Positions 1 through 8,401 of a DNA stretch of 40,927 nt are shown in pieces. The DNA is from a virus, in IMG/VR virus record IMGVR_UViG_3300026518_000003, positions 1 to 40,927 of that record; one strand, written 5' to 3'. The position numbers and the translations under genes were made by a program. The first letter of the stretch is position 1. Every line of letters begins with the position of its first letter. The notes beneath the pieces are model-generated. The model made no database searches. It was not told the DNA's origin and was given only the letters and a program-made list of their open reading frames with translations.

Positions 1-127
1 GTAGTGATAATATGTGTTAGTCGTAGGGTCTGCATAAGTGTAACCTAGGCTTATTATAGCCTCCCCATTATACATCTCCTGCATACTACCACCATCAACA
101 GAATAATGTTTATTCCAATAAGCCTCA
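1..127. repeat. Contig-end direct repeat, left copy
   Basis: Bases 1-127 are identical to 40801-40927. A repeat of exactly 127 bases at both contig ends is what an assembler using k=127 leaves when it closes a circle. It therefore most likely marks a circularly permuted or terminally redundant genome of 40,800 bp and is not a biological terminal repeat. Both copies lie inside the nozzle-like gene, which reads through the join without a frame break. Confidence 0.9.
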
Positions 128-3100
128 GCGGCTACAGGGTCTGAGAAGTACTGCACATCATTAAAGTTTGTAACTACATAAGAGTAAGAAGCTAAGGCAT
201 AAGTAGTGTTGAGTTTAGTACCCCAAGGAAATTGGTAAGTCTGGAAAGTAACTGTAAAGTCTAGAGGTTCGGTAGTACCTTGCGGCTGTCCATAAGCATT
301 GTTAGGCAGGGTTTTCCACTTGCCGCCTGTATAGGTAGTGCTTACCCCGTCAGGCACAGTAGTATCCAGTACCTTACCAGCAAAATCTGCTATGCCTGCC
401 AAGAGCTCTAAGGTAAAGGAATCTATACGACTAAGTTGAGCTACCCTAAGGCTGCCATAGGGCTCGAGTAACTTCTGGTTATCAAACTTAAGGTGCACAC
501 TATTATAAGTCGCATCTTTAACAGCTACTCTAACCCCAGAGGTAGTAGTACCTTCGGGTATAATATAATCAGATAATAACTGAGCGTTAAAGGCTACATA
601 ATCTGCAGGAGTAATCATATCCCCTACATAAGGAGTATAAGTCAAACCTGCCTGTACTTCTAGCCCCGGAGGAGTACCAGTAGGATTAGCTGCTGTATTC
701 CATAGGCTATAATTATACTTATAGGTATTGTTCAGAGTCAGTGGAGCTAGTACGGTATAGTTAATATCCCACCAACCAGTAGCATCTGCCATGTTGAAAC
801 TAGGGTTTCGTATAGGGTCTGCTGGAGGATTACCGCCCATACCATATTGTAAGCTCCTGCCTAAGTATATAACCTCATGCTGCCTTACATTATTAGCCGT
901 GGTGGGCGTAAGACTAATGGCAAGGTACTTGCCCTCAAGAAAATCTAGCCTAGGGGTTACAAGAGACTGCTTAGCATATGCAGACAGTTCATTTGAGATT
1001 GCTCTAACCCCCCTAGCACTCACCTCAATCAATCTTTCCCCTGTGTATGCGAAGTGAGTCTGAGGGTCACCTACAGTAACCGCTAAAGCATTTAGTACTC
1101 CTTCCCTATCAGTTAGCAGCTTATATGAGTATGTAGTAGTTCCTCCTACATATTTAGCCAGTACGATACTACCCGTAGCATAGATGACAAACCCTTCTTC
1201 CATAGGAAGCACGGAAACAATGTTACCTACCAATGCATCGACCTTAGTTACATTAGCACGGGTCTTCAGACTAGGTGTGAAGTCCATAGGGTCTAGTGCG
1301 GATGAGGTGTAGACAGAGTTAGTACTATCCCATGCCATCATGCGCCCACGAGCAGCACAAATGCCTTGCATTTGCGCTAGATTGATAAAAGTAGGCGTAA
1401 GGTGTGCCCATGCACCAGTAGCTAAATCTAGGGTAAGCACATAGCCTAGCCCTTGACGATAACAATATAGAGTATTTTTTAATACGGCGTATGACCAAGA
1501 GTTCACAGTAGGTATGGTAGCCGTGGTGCTTATATAGAGCCTATTGACAGACTGATAATTGGGTGTAAAAGTAGCCACTGCCCCTGCATTATAAGGGAAA
1601 GTCATAGCATAGGTATCAGGCATCTTAGCAGTCCAAGCTCCAGGCACAACATCTACAAAAGCCTCAAGGTTCGTACCTGCAGGCTGTAATGTAAGACTAA
1701 CCCAGTCCGATACTGTAGAGGCGGGTGTAGGGTCTTGCTGGAAGTTGGTTACACCTAGCCTTGTAAGGTAGTCTGTGGTAGCGCCAGGCGTAGTGAACCT
1801 ATGTCCCATACGCCACCAGTCATTAGCCGTGCCAGTGAAAGTCTGTAAGAGCTTCTGTAGAGTACCTCCCTTATCCCCACCTACGGATAATATAGTACCT
1901 CCTGCAGGGTAGTCAATATAAAAGTTCTCTGCATGCCCCATATAATCCATACCATGAGCACTACCTGAGATATTAGATAGGGTTACGGTAACAGGATGAG
2001 CTACGCCACTATTCCCAAACCTGAATAAGTAGGTAGCAGAATCACGACAATGAGTAAATAGTGTAGTACCCGCAGTAATAGCTGCGTTAATCTGAGCACC
2101 AGTAAAGTGATAATTTGCGTCAGTCCAAATACCTAACGGGTCAGTAATAGGGCAAGGCTCACCACCAGAGATTAGGGCATATACATCCGTAGGTACTAGG
2201 TTAGCAGTCCCTGAGAACCTTAATGCAGTAATAGAGTTACCTGCAATTACACTGTCTTGTACTGCCCAGTCCGCTAAGCCATTGACGCCATCAAATGTAT
2301 TAACCCCATTATGCCAACTTAGGGTATGATTCGAGGCACTAGGCGAAGGAAGCACATAAACTGGGGAAGGCTGGGCGTCAAATACCATAAAGCTGGCGCT
2401 TGTGGGAGCTAAATCTAGTAGATTCTTGGCATTTAGGGTAGGGATAGCCGTATTCAGGGCAGTTACCATCTGAGTCTTTAAAGTAGTAGTATTGTATAGT
2501 GTATTCGCCAATGTAGTAGCAGGTACTGTTACGGTAGCACTGCCTGCAAGGTTGATACAATGCAATTTTTCATTAGGCTGTACCTTAGAACTACTCCATC
2601 CTAGGCAGGTCATTGTATTCCTGTCCCAGAAGCTAAATGGCATAAGAGTGGCTACATTGGTTGCATATATATCAACCTTCCAGCCTAGAGCTACCGAATA
2701 TTTAGCAGCTTCGAATTGATAGCCTAGGCAAGGGAAGAATACTTTTGTACCTAAGCCATTACTCAGAGGATAAAAATAGCTTAAAGAATCCCCCAACTCT
2801 ACATAATCCATGGCAAATTGGAAGCTTTCATAACGGCTAGGAGTACCAGCACCTACATAACTAAATACCGCATAACATACCTTACCCCTGTGAGCCGAAA
2901 GGTCTAACACTCTACGCTTCAATGAAACAGCTGAGCCGTCAAGAGTACCTACTAGAGTACCTACTGCAGCCTGTGCAGCTGTAAGGTCGAATAACGATAC
3001 TTTACGGGCGGAACTGTAGGGTGAAGCTTCATGCACTTGAATTCTGGTAGCTCCGTCAGCCTTTACCGTACCTGAAGCTTGGTTACCGAGCAGGTTAGCC

Positions 3101-3894
3101 AGTAGTCCATCTCGTAACTGAGTAGCCGTATCTCCAGCCTGCGCAGTATATAAGGCGTCTGAATAGTAATTCGTAAGTTGATATGTATGCCCAGCTACTA
3201 CTGTCATACCGGCTAGGTCTATGGTATGCGTATCCCTTGTATATGCATAGGATGTAGTAGGCGTATAGGCACTATCGTAAGGCATATCAATACGCTTAGG
3301 AGCATAGTAGCCATTATTTACTGGCGCATAAGCTATATACAAGGGTAGGGTACTATTTAAGGGCATACCTAAAGGATGCAGTGCACCGCTAGCTAAGAAA
3401 TAAGAGGAGTCATAACCTAAGCGTTGACTAGCAAAGTTATGATTTGCAAGTACAGTATCAGCAGGGGGCATAGCCAGAGGCTGATGATGGGTAACCGTAA
3501 GTATGGCTGCGGATACAGAATTACGCACTAGACCTTGTAATTGTCCAGTAGGCAGAGCTAACCCCTCAGTAATGTCCCAAGTAATACCGTCCCTAGATAC
3601 ATACGCCCCATACATACCTAGAGCTATGATGAAATTATTACCTGCAGCGTCCAAGTAGGTGAATATACGCTCCGTACCCTCAGGCAGATTAGGAAGTCCT
3701 AAATCATTAGAACCAAAGAAGGACGCGTAACCTAAGGGTGTAGGCAATACATTCTGAATATCTAAAGGAGTAAGCTTTGGGGGTACTGCTAACCTACCAG
3801 CTTCCATACCAGGCTCTGCCTTATCAGGATGATATTCCTGCCCAAAAGGAAAGACAGGGATACTTAGGTCTACGGGATAAGTTTTCTTAGTCAT
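1..3894 (-). CDS. Nozzle-like tail protein, N-terminal 1298 codons (gene continues across contig join)
   Basis: This reading frame is open from ATG at 3894 to base 1. It continues in frame from base 40800 to the stop at 39790, giving 1634 aa, the largest protein here. It begins MTKKTYPVDLSIPVF and shares one base with the stop of the previous gene (TAATG). The protein is rich in Thr, Tyr and Gly and looks beta-rich. Around residues 730-920 it has runs such as RQGLGYVLTLDLATGAW and SSALDPMDFTPS, followed by YATGSIVLAKYVGG, like the propeller part of podovirus nozzle proteins (T7 gp12). Its place upstream of three ejection-type genes is the T7 order. It is about twice the length of T7 gp12 (794 aa), so extra domains, perhaps receptor-binding, are likely. 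The nozzle role is inferred from pattern and position. Confidence 0.8.
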   Translation of the reverse strand, partial: MTKKTYPVDLSIPVFPFGQEYHPDKAEPGMEAGRLAVPPKLTPLDIQNVLPTPLGYASFFGSNDLGLPNLPEGTERIFTYLDAAGNNFIIALGMYGAYVSRDGITWDITEGLALPTGQLQGLVRNSVSAAILTVTHHQPLAMPPADTVLANHNFASQRLGYDSSYFLASGALHPLGMPLNSTLPLYIAYAPVNNGYYAPKRIDMPYDSAYTPTTSYAYTRDTHTIDLAGMTVVAGHTYQLTNYYSDALYTAQAGDTATQLRDGLLANLLGNQASGTVKADGATRIQVHEASPYSSARKVSLFDLTAAQAAVGTLVGTLDGSAVSLKRRVLDLSAHRGKVCYAVFSYVGAGTPSRYESFQFAMDYVELGDSLSYFYPLSNGLGTKVFFPCLGYQFEAAKYSVALGWKVDIYATNVATLMPFSFWDRNTMTCLGWSSSKVQPNEKLHCINLAGSATVTVPATTLANTLYNTTTLKTQMVTALNTAIPTLNAKNLLDLAPTSASFMVFDAQPSPVYVLPSPSASNHTLSWHNGVNTFDGVNGLADWAVQDSVIAGNSITALRFSGTANLVPTDVYALISGGEPCPITDPLGIWTDANYHFTGAQINAAITAGTTLFTHCRDSATYLFRFGNSGVAHPVTVTLSNISGSAHGMDYMGHAENFYIDYPAGGTILSVGGDKGGTLQKLLQTFTGTANDWWRMGHRFTTPGATTDYLTRLGVTNFQQDPTPASTVSDWVSLTLQPAGTNLEAFVDVVPGAWTAKMPDTYAMTFPYNAGAVATFTPNYQSVNRLYISTTATIPTVNSWSYAVLKNTLYCYRQGLGYVLTLDLATGAWAHLTPTFINLAQMQGICAARGRMMAWDSTNSVYTSSALDPMDFTPSLKTRANVTKVDALVGNIVSVLPMEEGFVIYATGSIVLAKYVGGTTTYSYKLLTDREGVLNALAVTVGDPQTHFAYTGERLIEVSARGVRAISNELSAYAKQSLVTPRLDFLEGKYLAISLTPTTANNVRQHEVIYLGRSLQYGMGGNPPADPIRNPSFNMADATGWWDINYTVLAPLTLNNTYKYNYSLWNTAANPTGTPPGLEVQAGLTYTPYVGDMITPADYVAFNAQLLSDYIIPEGTTTSGVRVAVKDATYNSVHLKFDNQKLLEPYGSLRVAQLSRIDSFTLELLAGIADFAGKVLDTTVPDGVSTTYTGGKWKTLPNNAYGQPQGTTEPLDFTVTFQTYQFPWGTKLNTTYALASYSYVVTNFNDVQYFSDPVAAEAYWNKHYSVDGGSMQEMYNGEAIISLGYTYADPTTNTYYHY

Positions 3895-4286
3895 TATTGA
3901 TTTCCTAGTGTAACATCATTTGCTAAGCCTGCGAAGGCTGAGATTTGCTGTATATATAGAGTACCCGCTACAGAGATACCAATAGCACTAAAGCCTGTAG
4001 CTGCAGGAGGTAGCATACAAGTCACGCGCTCGCCAGCGGATATGAATAGGGCAGCCTGCCCAGCAGCAGGCTTAACGGCTACCCCTACAAAGTCTACGAT
4101 GCAGTCCTCTGTAGCGTAAAGCACAAAAACCCCGTCCTGTACGAACGGGGCTGTATCGAGGGCTGTACCTGTAGTGATATTAAAGGTCACGGAGTGCAAT
4201 GTAAGCACCCGTACCATATCCAAATGGATTTGCTTGCCGTCCTGCGTAGCTATAGGATAGGCATCAACTGGTAATGCTTGTGGCAT
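3894..4286 (-). CDS. Virion-associated protein, unknown, 130 aa
   Basis: I do not recognise this protein. It begins MPQALPVDAYPIATQDG and is hydrophobic and beta-rich, with alternating small and hydrophobic residues and few charges. There is no signal peptide and no clear membrane helix. It lies between the holin and the giant nozzle-like gene, and its stop overlaps the nozzle start by one base, so the two are translationally coupled. A small tail or decoration subunit would fit the context, but no motif supports a specific role. Confidence 0.8.
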   Translation of the reverse strand: MPQALPVDAYPIATQDGKQIHLDMVRVLTLHSVTFNITTGTALDTAPFVQDGVFVLYATEDCIVDFVGVAVKPAAGQAALFISAGERVTCMLPPAATGFSAIGISVAGTLYIQQISAFAGLANDVTLGNQ

Positions 4287-4287
4287 A

Positions 4288-4713
4288 TTACTTCCCCCAT
4301 TTATTCTTGCTATGCTTACCTACTTCACGAGCTGCGGTATAGCCTAGATAGCCAGTGCCAAACAACGCCCACATAGGGTCGGGGATGGCAGCTAGCCAAT
4401 CCTTCATACCAGCAATCACATCTTTTGCTACTGCAGGATTATACGCCATGAGGAAACCCATAGGGATAGCAGCTAGAATCATAGCATACATTACATATAG
4501 AAATGAAGGGCGGGCACGGCTAGTCCAAGGGTCTTCACTGTTAGCCTCGGCAACAATAGCACTCATCTGCAACTTCAAACCATCAAATTCACCCTTCTCT
4601 GCGAGTTTAGCGAGCTCGAGATTAGCCTTAGCTTTAGCTTCAGGGTCTGGGAGGAGCTTATCAATAAGCTTGCCTCCAATATCTAGGATACCTGTTAAAG
4701 GGTCGAATGCCAT
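4288..4713 (-). CDS. Holin, 3-TM GTA/phage holin type
   Basis: A 141-aa inner-membrane protein expected to permeabilise the cytoplasmic membrane and release the lysozyme. It starts MAFDPLTGILDIGGKLIDKL, with an amphipathic Asp/Lys-rich N-terminal third, then DPWTSRARPSFLYVMYAM. Hydrophobic segments follow at about residues 72-93 and 111-127, and the tail is basic (KHSKNKWGK). This matches the layout of the 3TM holin family found in gene-transfer agents and phages. I chose ATG at 4713, sharing one base with the lysozyme stop, because AGGAAAG lies about 8 bases upstream. A GTG at 4722 is also open. Confidence 0.85.
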   Translation of the reverse strand: MAFDPLTGILDIGGKLIDKLLPDPEAKAKANLELAKLAEKGEFDGLKLQMSAIVAEANSEDPWTSRARPSFLYVMYAMILAAIPMGFLMAYNPAVAKDVIAGMKDWLAAIPDPMWALFGTGYLGYTAAREVGKHSKNKWGK

Positions 4714-5123
4714 TATAACCACTTTCCTGTAAGCATCATAGTTTCTAGGTCTGTAGCTCTAACCCCTACTTGGGTAGCCCATTTACTGTTTTTAAGTTCT
4801 GCAGCAGCAGTTACATAGTCACCCTTAGATAAGGCAGCCTGAAACTTAACAAACTTACTAAATCCTGTAGCACCTAGGTTAAAAATCATATCCACTACTA
4901 CCGCTTGCCGTACATCACCCAGACCTTGAAACCATGGGTATAGGCTAGCAGCTGCATAAGCATTATCATAATCAATGGCAAACATAAGCTGAACTACCTT
5001 AGGATGTAAGGGTGCAGAGGTTAGATTATGCCCCACGCCAATAGTCAATATACCTGCGGAGTCCTTATAGGGCATATCACGAATACCCTCGTGCTTAATA
5101 ATCAAATCTTGTGCTCTTTGCAT
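4713..5123 (-). CDS. Endolysin, T4-type lysozyme (GH24)
   Basis: A 136-aa muramidase that cleaves peptidoglycan glycan strands. The N-terminal catalytic block reads KHEGIRDMPYKDSAGILTIG, placing the T4-lysozyme triad at Glu12, Asp21 and Thr27, followed by VGHNLT. The C-terminal part (GVRATDLETMMLTGKW) matches the family's usual ending. There is no signal peptide or SAR helix, so export should depend on the holin encoded immediately downstream. The upstream coiled-coil membrane gene ends 10 bases away. Confidence in the family is very high. Confidence 0.96.
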   Translation of the reverse strand: MQRAQDLIIKHEGIRDMPYKDSAGILTIGVGHNLTSAPLHPKVVQLMFAIDYDNAYAAASLYPWFQGLGDVRQAVVVDMIFNLGATGFSKFVKFQAALSKGDYVTAAAELKNSKWATQVGVRATDLETMMLTGKWL

Positions 5124-5133
5124 AATAATCTCC

Positions 5134-5520
5134 TTATCCTTTAATATAGTATAGTGCTAGGCTGAATATAAGCATGAGAACGCCTGAAGCTACCATTGTA
5201 TTTTTAGCTGTATCCACTTTCAACTTAGCCTCTGAGTTTTCCGTATCCTTTACCCTAGTAGTGATAATCTCAAGCTCCTTTTCGATGTGCGCTAACTTAA
5301 GTTCTTGAATCTGTAAGGTTTGTGCATGAGTATGAGATTTAGTACGAAGTTTAGACACTTCAGCTTGGATGAGTGCATTAGCCTCTTGCAAGGCTACCAC
5401 ATGACTTAAAAGCTTATTTATACCTTTAAGCTCCTTTTTAATTTCAGACTGCCCCTCAGCCATAGAGTCTAGCTGTCCCTTCATATGCTCTACCTCTAGA
5501 CGAGTAGCTTCAATCGTCAT
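5134..5520 (-). CDS. Coiled-coil protein with C-terminal membrane anchor (XhlA-like layout)
   Basis: This 128-aa protein (ATG at 5520, MTIEATRLEVEH) has a long charged coiled coil over about residues 1-100. One C-terminal membrane helix (TMVASGVLMLIFSLALYYI) ends in KG. The layout matches haemolysin XhlA-type lysis accessory proteins, and it sits directly upstream of lysozyme and holin, so a lysis or membrane-remodelling role is plausible. The frame is open further upstream to a TTG at 5544, but AGGAA precedes the ATG at 5520 and the upstream codons overlap another gene. XhlA identity is inferred from layout only. Confidence 0.8.
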   Translation of the reverse strand: MTIEATRLEVEHMKGQLDSMAEGQSEIKKELKGINKLLSHVVALQEANALIQAEVSKLRTKSHTHAQTLQIQELKLAHIEKELEIITTRVKDTENSEAKLKVDTAKNTMVASGVLMLIFSLALYYIKG

Positions 5521-5659
5521 CTGAGGCTTCCTGTTGCGCAGCAATTATCAACTGTTCCATAAATACAAAGGCACGGGCAGCATTAGCCCCAGTGCATTCT
5601 GCTAATACTTCAGCTACTCGCTTAGCTTCATCAAGGGTTAATGTAACCTTAGCATTCAT
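5510..5659 (-). CDS. Small protein, unknown, 49 aa
   Basis: This small gene fills the gap between its two neighbours. Its ATG at 5659 overlaps the stop of the 103-aa gene (ATGA), and its own stop overlaps the coiled-coil gene by 11 bases, so it is probably coupled to both. The product begins MNAKVTLTLDEAKRVAEVL and ends in an acidic tail (EASDDD). It looks helical and cytoplasmic, and I do not recognise a family. The overlap architecture and codon use like its neighbours make it a credible gene. Confidence 0.7.
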   Translation of the reverse strand: MNAKVTLTLDEAKRVAEVLAECTGANAARAFVFMEQLIIAAQQEASDDD

Positions 5660-5967
5660 ACTATCGTACCCCCGCTAAACATAGGCTCGGTGGCGATAAT
5701 ATGCTTTAGGATAGCCTTCTCATCACTGTAGCGACTCGTTACAGACTTACTAGGGTAATGGAAGTTTAGTACCATATCAGGCATTGAAGATAGGTCTAGA
5801 GGTTCTGCCCCACCTAAGGCAATCGCCTTACTGATGTAAGGTTTTAATGTGCATGATAAGGTAGAGGTCTCATAATCATCCATTAAATGTGCTAGATGAA
5901 AATACTCTATACTTACCCCTATAGGCAATTTGATTACCTTTTGAATGCCGAATTTGAAGTCACGCAT
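5656..5967 (-). CDS. Unknown late protein, 103 aa
   Basis: The product starts MRDFKFGIQKVIKLPIGVS and has mixed alpha/beta character with no membrane segment or catalytic motif I can name. It lies between the tail fibre and the lysis genes. It begins 10 bases after the fibre stop and overlaps the 49-aa gene by 4 bases. Position suggests a fibre-associated or lysis-region protein, but the function is unknown. Confidence 0.8.
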   Translation of the reverse strand: MRDFKFGIQKVIKLPIGVSIEYFHLAHLMDDYETSTLSCTLKPYISKAIALGGAEPLDLSSMPDMVLNFHYPSKSVTSRYSDEKAILKHIIATEPMFSGGTIV

Positions 5968-5977
5968 TGTAATGCTC

Positions 5978-7492
5978 CTAAGCTAAAGCTAATTGGGTTA
6001 CTGTGCCTGCACTACCTTTGTAGTACAAAGCTCCAGCGCTTATGTATATAATACCCCCACCAACTGGGTTTGTCAAGGGGGCAGTTACTGCATTCATCAT
6101 AGCTAGTACTCCCTTACCACCCCCATAGCTGCTAGTTGATAAACCTACATTCTGGTTAATGAACTCACCTTGTATTAAGGCGGGCTTAGCGGTATTGTAT
6201 CCAATTAGTAATGTATCGCTTACATTAGCAGAAGTAGCTGCACTACCTGTCATGTAACCTATAAACACATTCCGTAGTCCATTATTATACATACCTGCGC
6301 CGTAGCCTAGGAATGAATTATTGCTGCCAGTCTTAAGAAAGCGTCCAGCGAATGCGCCAATTAAGGTATTGCTTCCCCCAGTAGAGCCTAGTTGCATAGG
6401 AAATGCACCTACAAGCGTATTATAGCTGCCTGTAGTGTTAGCTTTCCCTGCACCAGCACCTAGTAAGGTATTGCCAGTGCCTGAGGTTAACTGTTGCCCC
6501 GAATCCCTACCAATAGATACATTCTGTGTACCAGTGGTACACTGGGCTAGTACAGAATCCCCAATAGCTACATTATTACCTACGCTAGAGAACTGTAAGG
6601 TGCGTTGACCTATGCCCACATTACCAGTACCATTGGCTGATATTAAAGCGTTACCGCCTATAGCAATATTATTGGTAGCCGTTGTGATATTTTTCAAGGC
6701 GTTTACGCCTAGGGCAGTATTATTACTTCCAGTTGAACCTGATAGCCCAGAGTTATAACCTATATAAACATTGCCAGTACCTGTGGTGGTACTGTGGCCT
6801 GCCATACCGCCTAGAGCGAGATTATAATTAGCCTTGTTAAGGAATAGGGCGCGATAACCGATAGCCGTACATTGCATTCCAGTTACCTGAGAAGCTAAGG
6901 TGCTTGAGCCAATAGCCAGATTACCTACCCCCGTAGTAAGTGCCTTCAATGAGCCCCTACCTACAGATATGGTATCACTTAGCGCTGAGGCAGTTAGTAA
7001 AGCACTACCTCCTATAGCAATGTTATTAGAACCTGTTAGGTTATTCTTACCTGCAAAATGCCCGAAGCTTATATTCTCTATACCAGTCTGATTCTGGAAG
7101 CCTGCGTAACTGCCTACGGAAGTATTGTAATTAGCAGTGCTATTGCTGAACCCTGCGTGATTACCTAGGGCTACATTCTCCAACCCAGTAGTTATGCTAT
7201 CACCTGCAAACGAGCCTATACCAACCGATAAGTTAGTATTGGGGCAGTTAAATAATGTAGGGATATGCAATAGGTTATTTGAGTTGTTTGCGTCTACACC
7301 AATACCCAGCCAGTTGCCATCAAAGGACAAGGCTATAGGGTCATCCATAAGCACACCACCCCAATCAGAGAATGGGATAGCGGCAACAGACGCCCCTGTA
7401 ATAGTCCCTAATGCTGGAGGAGGAGGTGGAGCAACTGGTGCAGCCTTAGCCGCACCCTTAGGCTTATCAAATGCCTTAGCATTCCCTAGCAT
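5978..7492 (-). CDS. Tail fibre/adhesin with repeated YadA-head-like motifs
   Basis: A 504-aa protein. After a Pro/Ala-rich linker (residues 8-28) and a short globular part, residues about 85-430 consist of many short imperfect repeats of the type TTGxxNxxIGxxA, for example ENVALGNHAGF, NNIAIGGSAL and NVSIGRDSGQQLTSGTGN. Such repeats form left-handed beta-rolls in YadA-type trimeric adhesin heads and in phage fibres. The C-terminal end (GGGIIYISAGALYYKGSAGT) resembles the closing segment of many tail fibres. The likely role is host surface recognition as a trimer. It sits between the adaptor and the lysis genes. Fibre assignment is strong; the receptor is unknown. Confidence 0.88.
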   Translation of the reverse strand: MLGNAKAFDKPKGAAKAAPVAPPPPPALGTITGASVAAIPFSDWGGVLMDDPIALSFDGNWLGIGVDANNSNNLLHIPTLFNCPNTNLSVGIGSFAGDSITTGLENVALGNHAGFSNSTANYNTSVGSYAGFQNQTGIENISFGHFAGKNNLTGSNNIAIGGSALLTASALSDTISVGRGSLKALTTGVGNLAIGSSTLASQVTGMQCTAIGYRALFLNKANYNLALGGMAGHSTTTGTGNVYIGYNSGLSGSTGSNNTALGVNALKNITTATNNIAIGGNALISANGTGNVGIGQRTLQFSSVGNNVAIGDSVLAQCTTGTQNVSIGRDSGQQLTSGTGNTLLGAGAGKANTTGSYNTLVGAFPMQLGSTGGSNTLIGAFAGRFLKTGSNNSFLGYGAGMYNNGLRNVFIGYMTGSAATSANVSDTLLIGYNTAKPALIQGEFINQNVGLSTSSYGGGKGVLAMMNAVTAPLTNPVGGGIIYISAGALYYKGSAGTVTQLALA

Positions 7493-7496
7493 AGTC

Positions 7497-8069
7497 TTAA
7501 ATCCTTACATCAGATTCTGTGAAGTCCATGAGCTGTTGAATGCGTAACTTAACGCCAGCTTCCAGACCGTTAGCACTTTGTACATCGCCAGTCACACGCA
7601 ATACCTTAGCACTTAACAAATCAATCAAAACATCCTGATAATCCTGTACTACCCAGTTAGTATCTGTATCCAATACTAGCGCAGCAGGATGCGCATAATA
7701 CCCGAATAATAGAGTGCTAACCTGATGCCCTTGCTGTAGGTTCACGATAATGTTGTTACCGCTACGGTAGTAACAATTTGTCACTGGTAATCCGTTAATG
7801 AATGCCTTCTGAGGCGTAATACGGGTTAGCAGTGCATTATATAAGTTAGGTCTAATATAAGCGACCTCTCGTAAGTCTGCTGGTACAGGAATGGAATGCA
7901 CTAAAAGTGCAGGGTCTACCTGTTGTGGCGCGTCAACTAGACTTATGGGATTGTCTCTTATGCCTGCAAGCATACGCACTAGGGAATCTATAGCTGCGCG
8001 CATATAGACTTCCTTATCAGGACGACCTGTAATGTCGATTACTGTAGCTATAATATCCCCTAGTGCCAT
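7497..8069 (-). CDS. Adaptor / tail tubular protein A-like (T7 gp11 position)
   Basis: A 190-aa protein starting MALGDIIATVIDITGRPD. It has a helical N-terminus, a beta-rich middle (SGNNIIVNLQQGHQVSTLLFGYYAHP) and a helical C-terminus (DYQDVLIDLLSAKVLRV). T7 gp11-like adaptors have a similar size and helical-beta-helical plan and join the portal to the nozzle. The order capsid, small gene, adaptor, fibre supports this. The family is inferred from position and architecture because no diagnostic motif is visible. Confidence 0.78.
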   Translation of the reverse strand: MALGDIIATVIDITGRPDKEVYMRAAIDSLVRMLAGIRDNPISLVDAPQQVDPALLVHSIPVPADLREVAYIRPNLYNALLTRITPQKAFINGLPVTNCYYRSGNNIIVNLQQGHQVSTLLFGYYAHPAALVLDTDTNWVVQDYQDVLIDLLSAKVLRVTGDVQSANGLEAGVKLRIQQLMDFTESDVRI

Positions 8070-8072
8070 GAT

Positions 8073-8348
8073 TTACCCCTTAGTGATTTCGACTAAGCCG
8101 CAATGCTCAGCAAACTCAGTTAAGTATTTAATTTCGTCCTTATTAGATGTAACATAAGGCATGCTAATCTCTGTACCATTGGGTAATGGGGTATTCACAG
8201 GGATATGCTCATACTTACGCTCGAACAATACTTCACCAGCCTGCAACTTAACAACCTCAACTTCAGGCTCAGGATTAGATACATCTTGTCCTTTACTAGC
8301 CGCATCCAACATATCGGTCAAATTAGGCTTATTAGATTTACCAGTCAT
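8073..8348 (-). CDS. Unknown structural-region protein, 91 aa
   Basis: Starts MTGKSNKPNLTDMLDAASKG. The N-terminal half is disordered and polar; the C-terminal half has an ordered beta/alpha stretch (YVTSNKDEIKYLTEFAEHCGLVEI). It sits between major capsid and adaptor, three bases from the adaptor start. It could be a head-completion or decoration protein, but I do not recognise it. Confidence 0.75.
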   Translation of the reverse strand: MTGKSNKPNLTDMLDAASKGQDVSNPEPEVEVVKLQAGEVLFERKYEHIPVNTPLPNGTEISMPYVTSNKDEIKYLTEFAEHCGLVEITKG

Positions 8349-8401
8349 ACTACACTCCTTTTAATAAATTAGATAGAGGGGAGACTAGCTCCCCAATACC
8401 A

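Noticed and set aside
1-127. Treating the 127-base end repeat as a phage direct terminal repeat
   Set aside because: Its length equals a common assembler k-mer and it lies inside one continuous gene, so it more likely reflects circular closure. Real packaging ends cannot be seen from the sequence.
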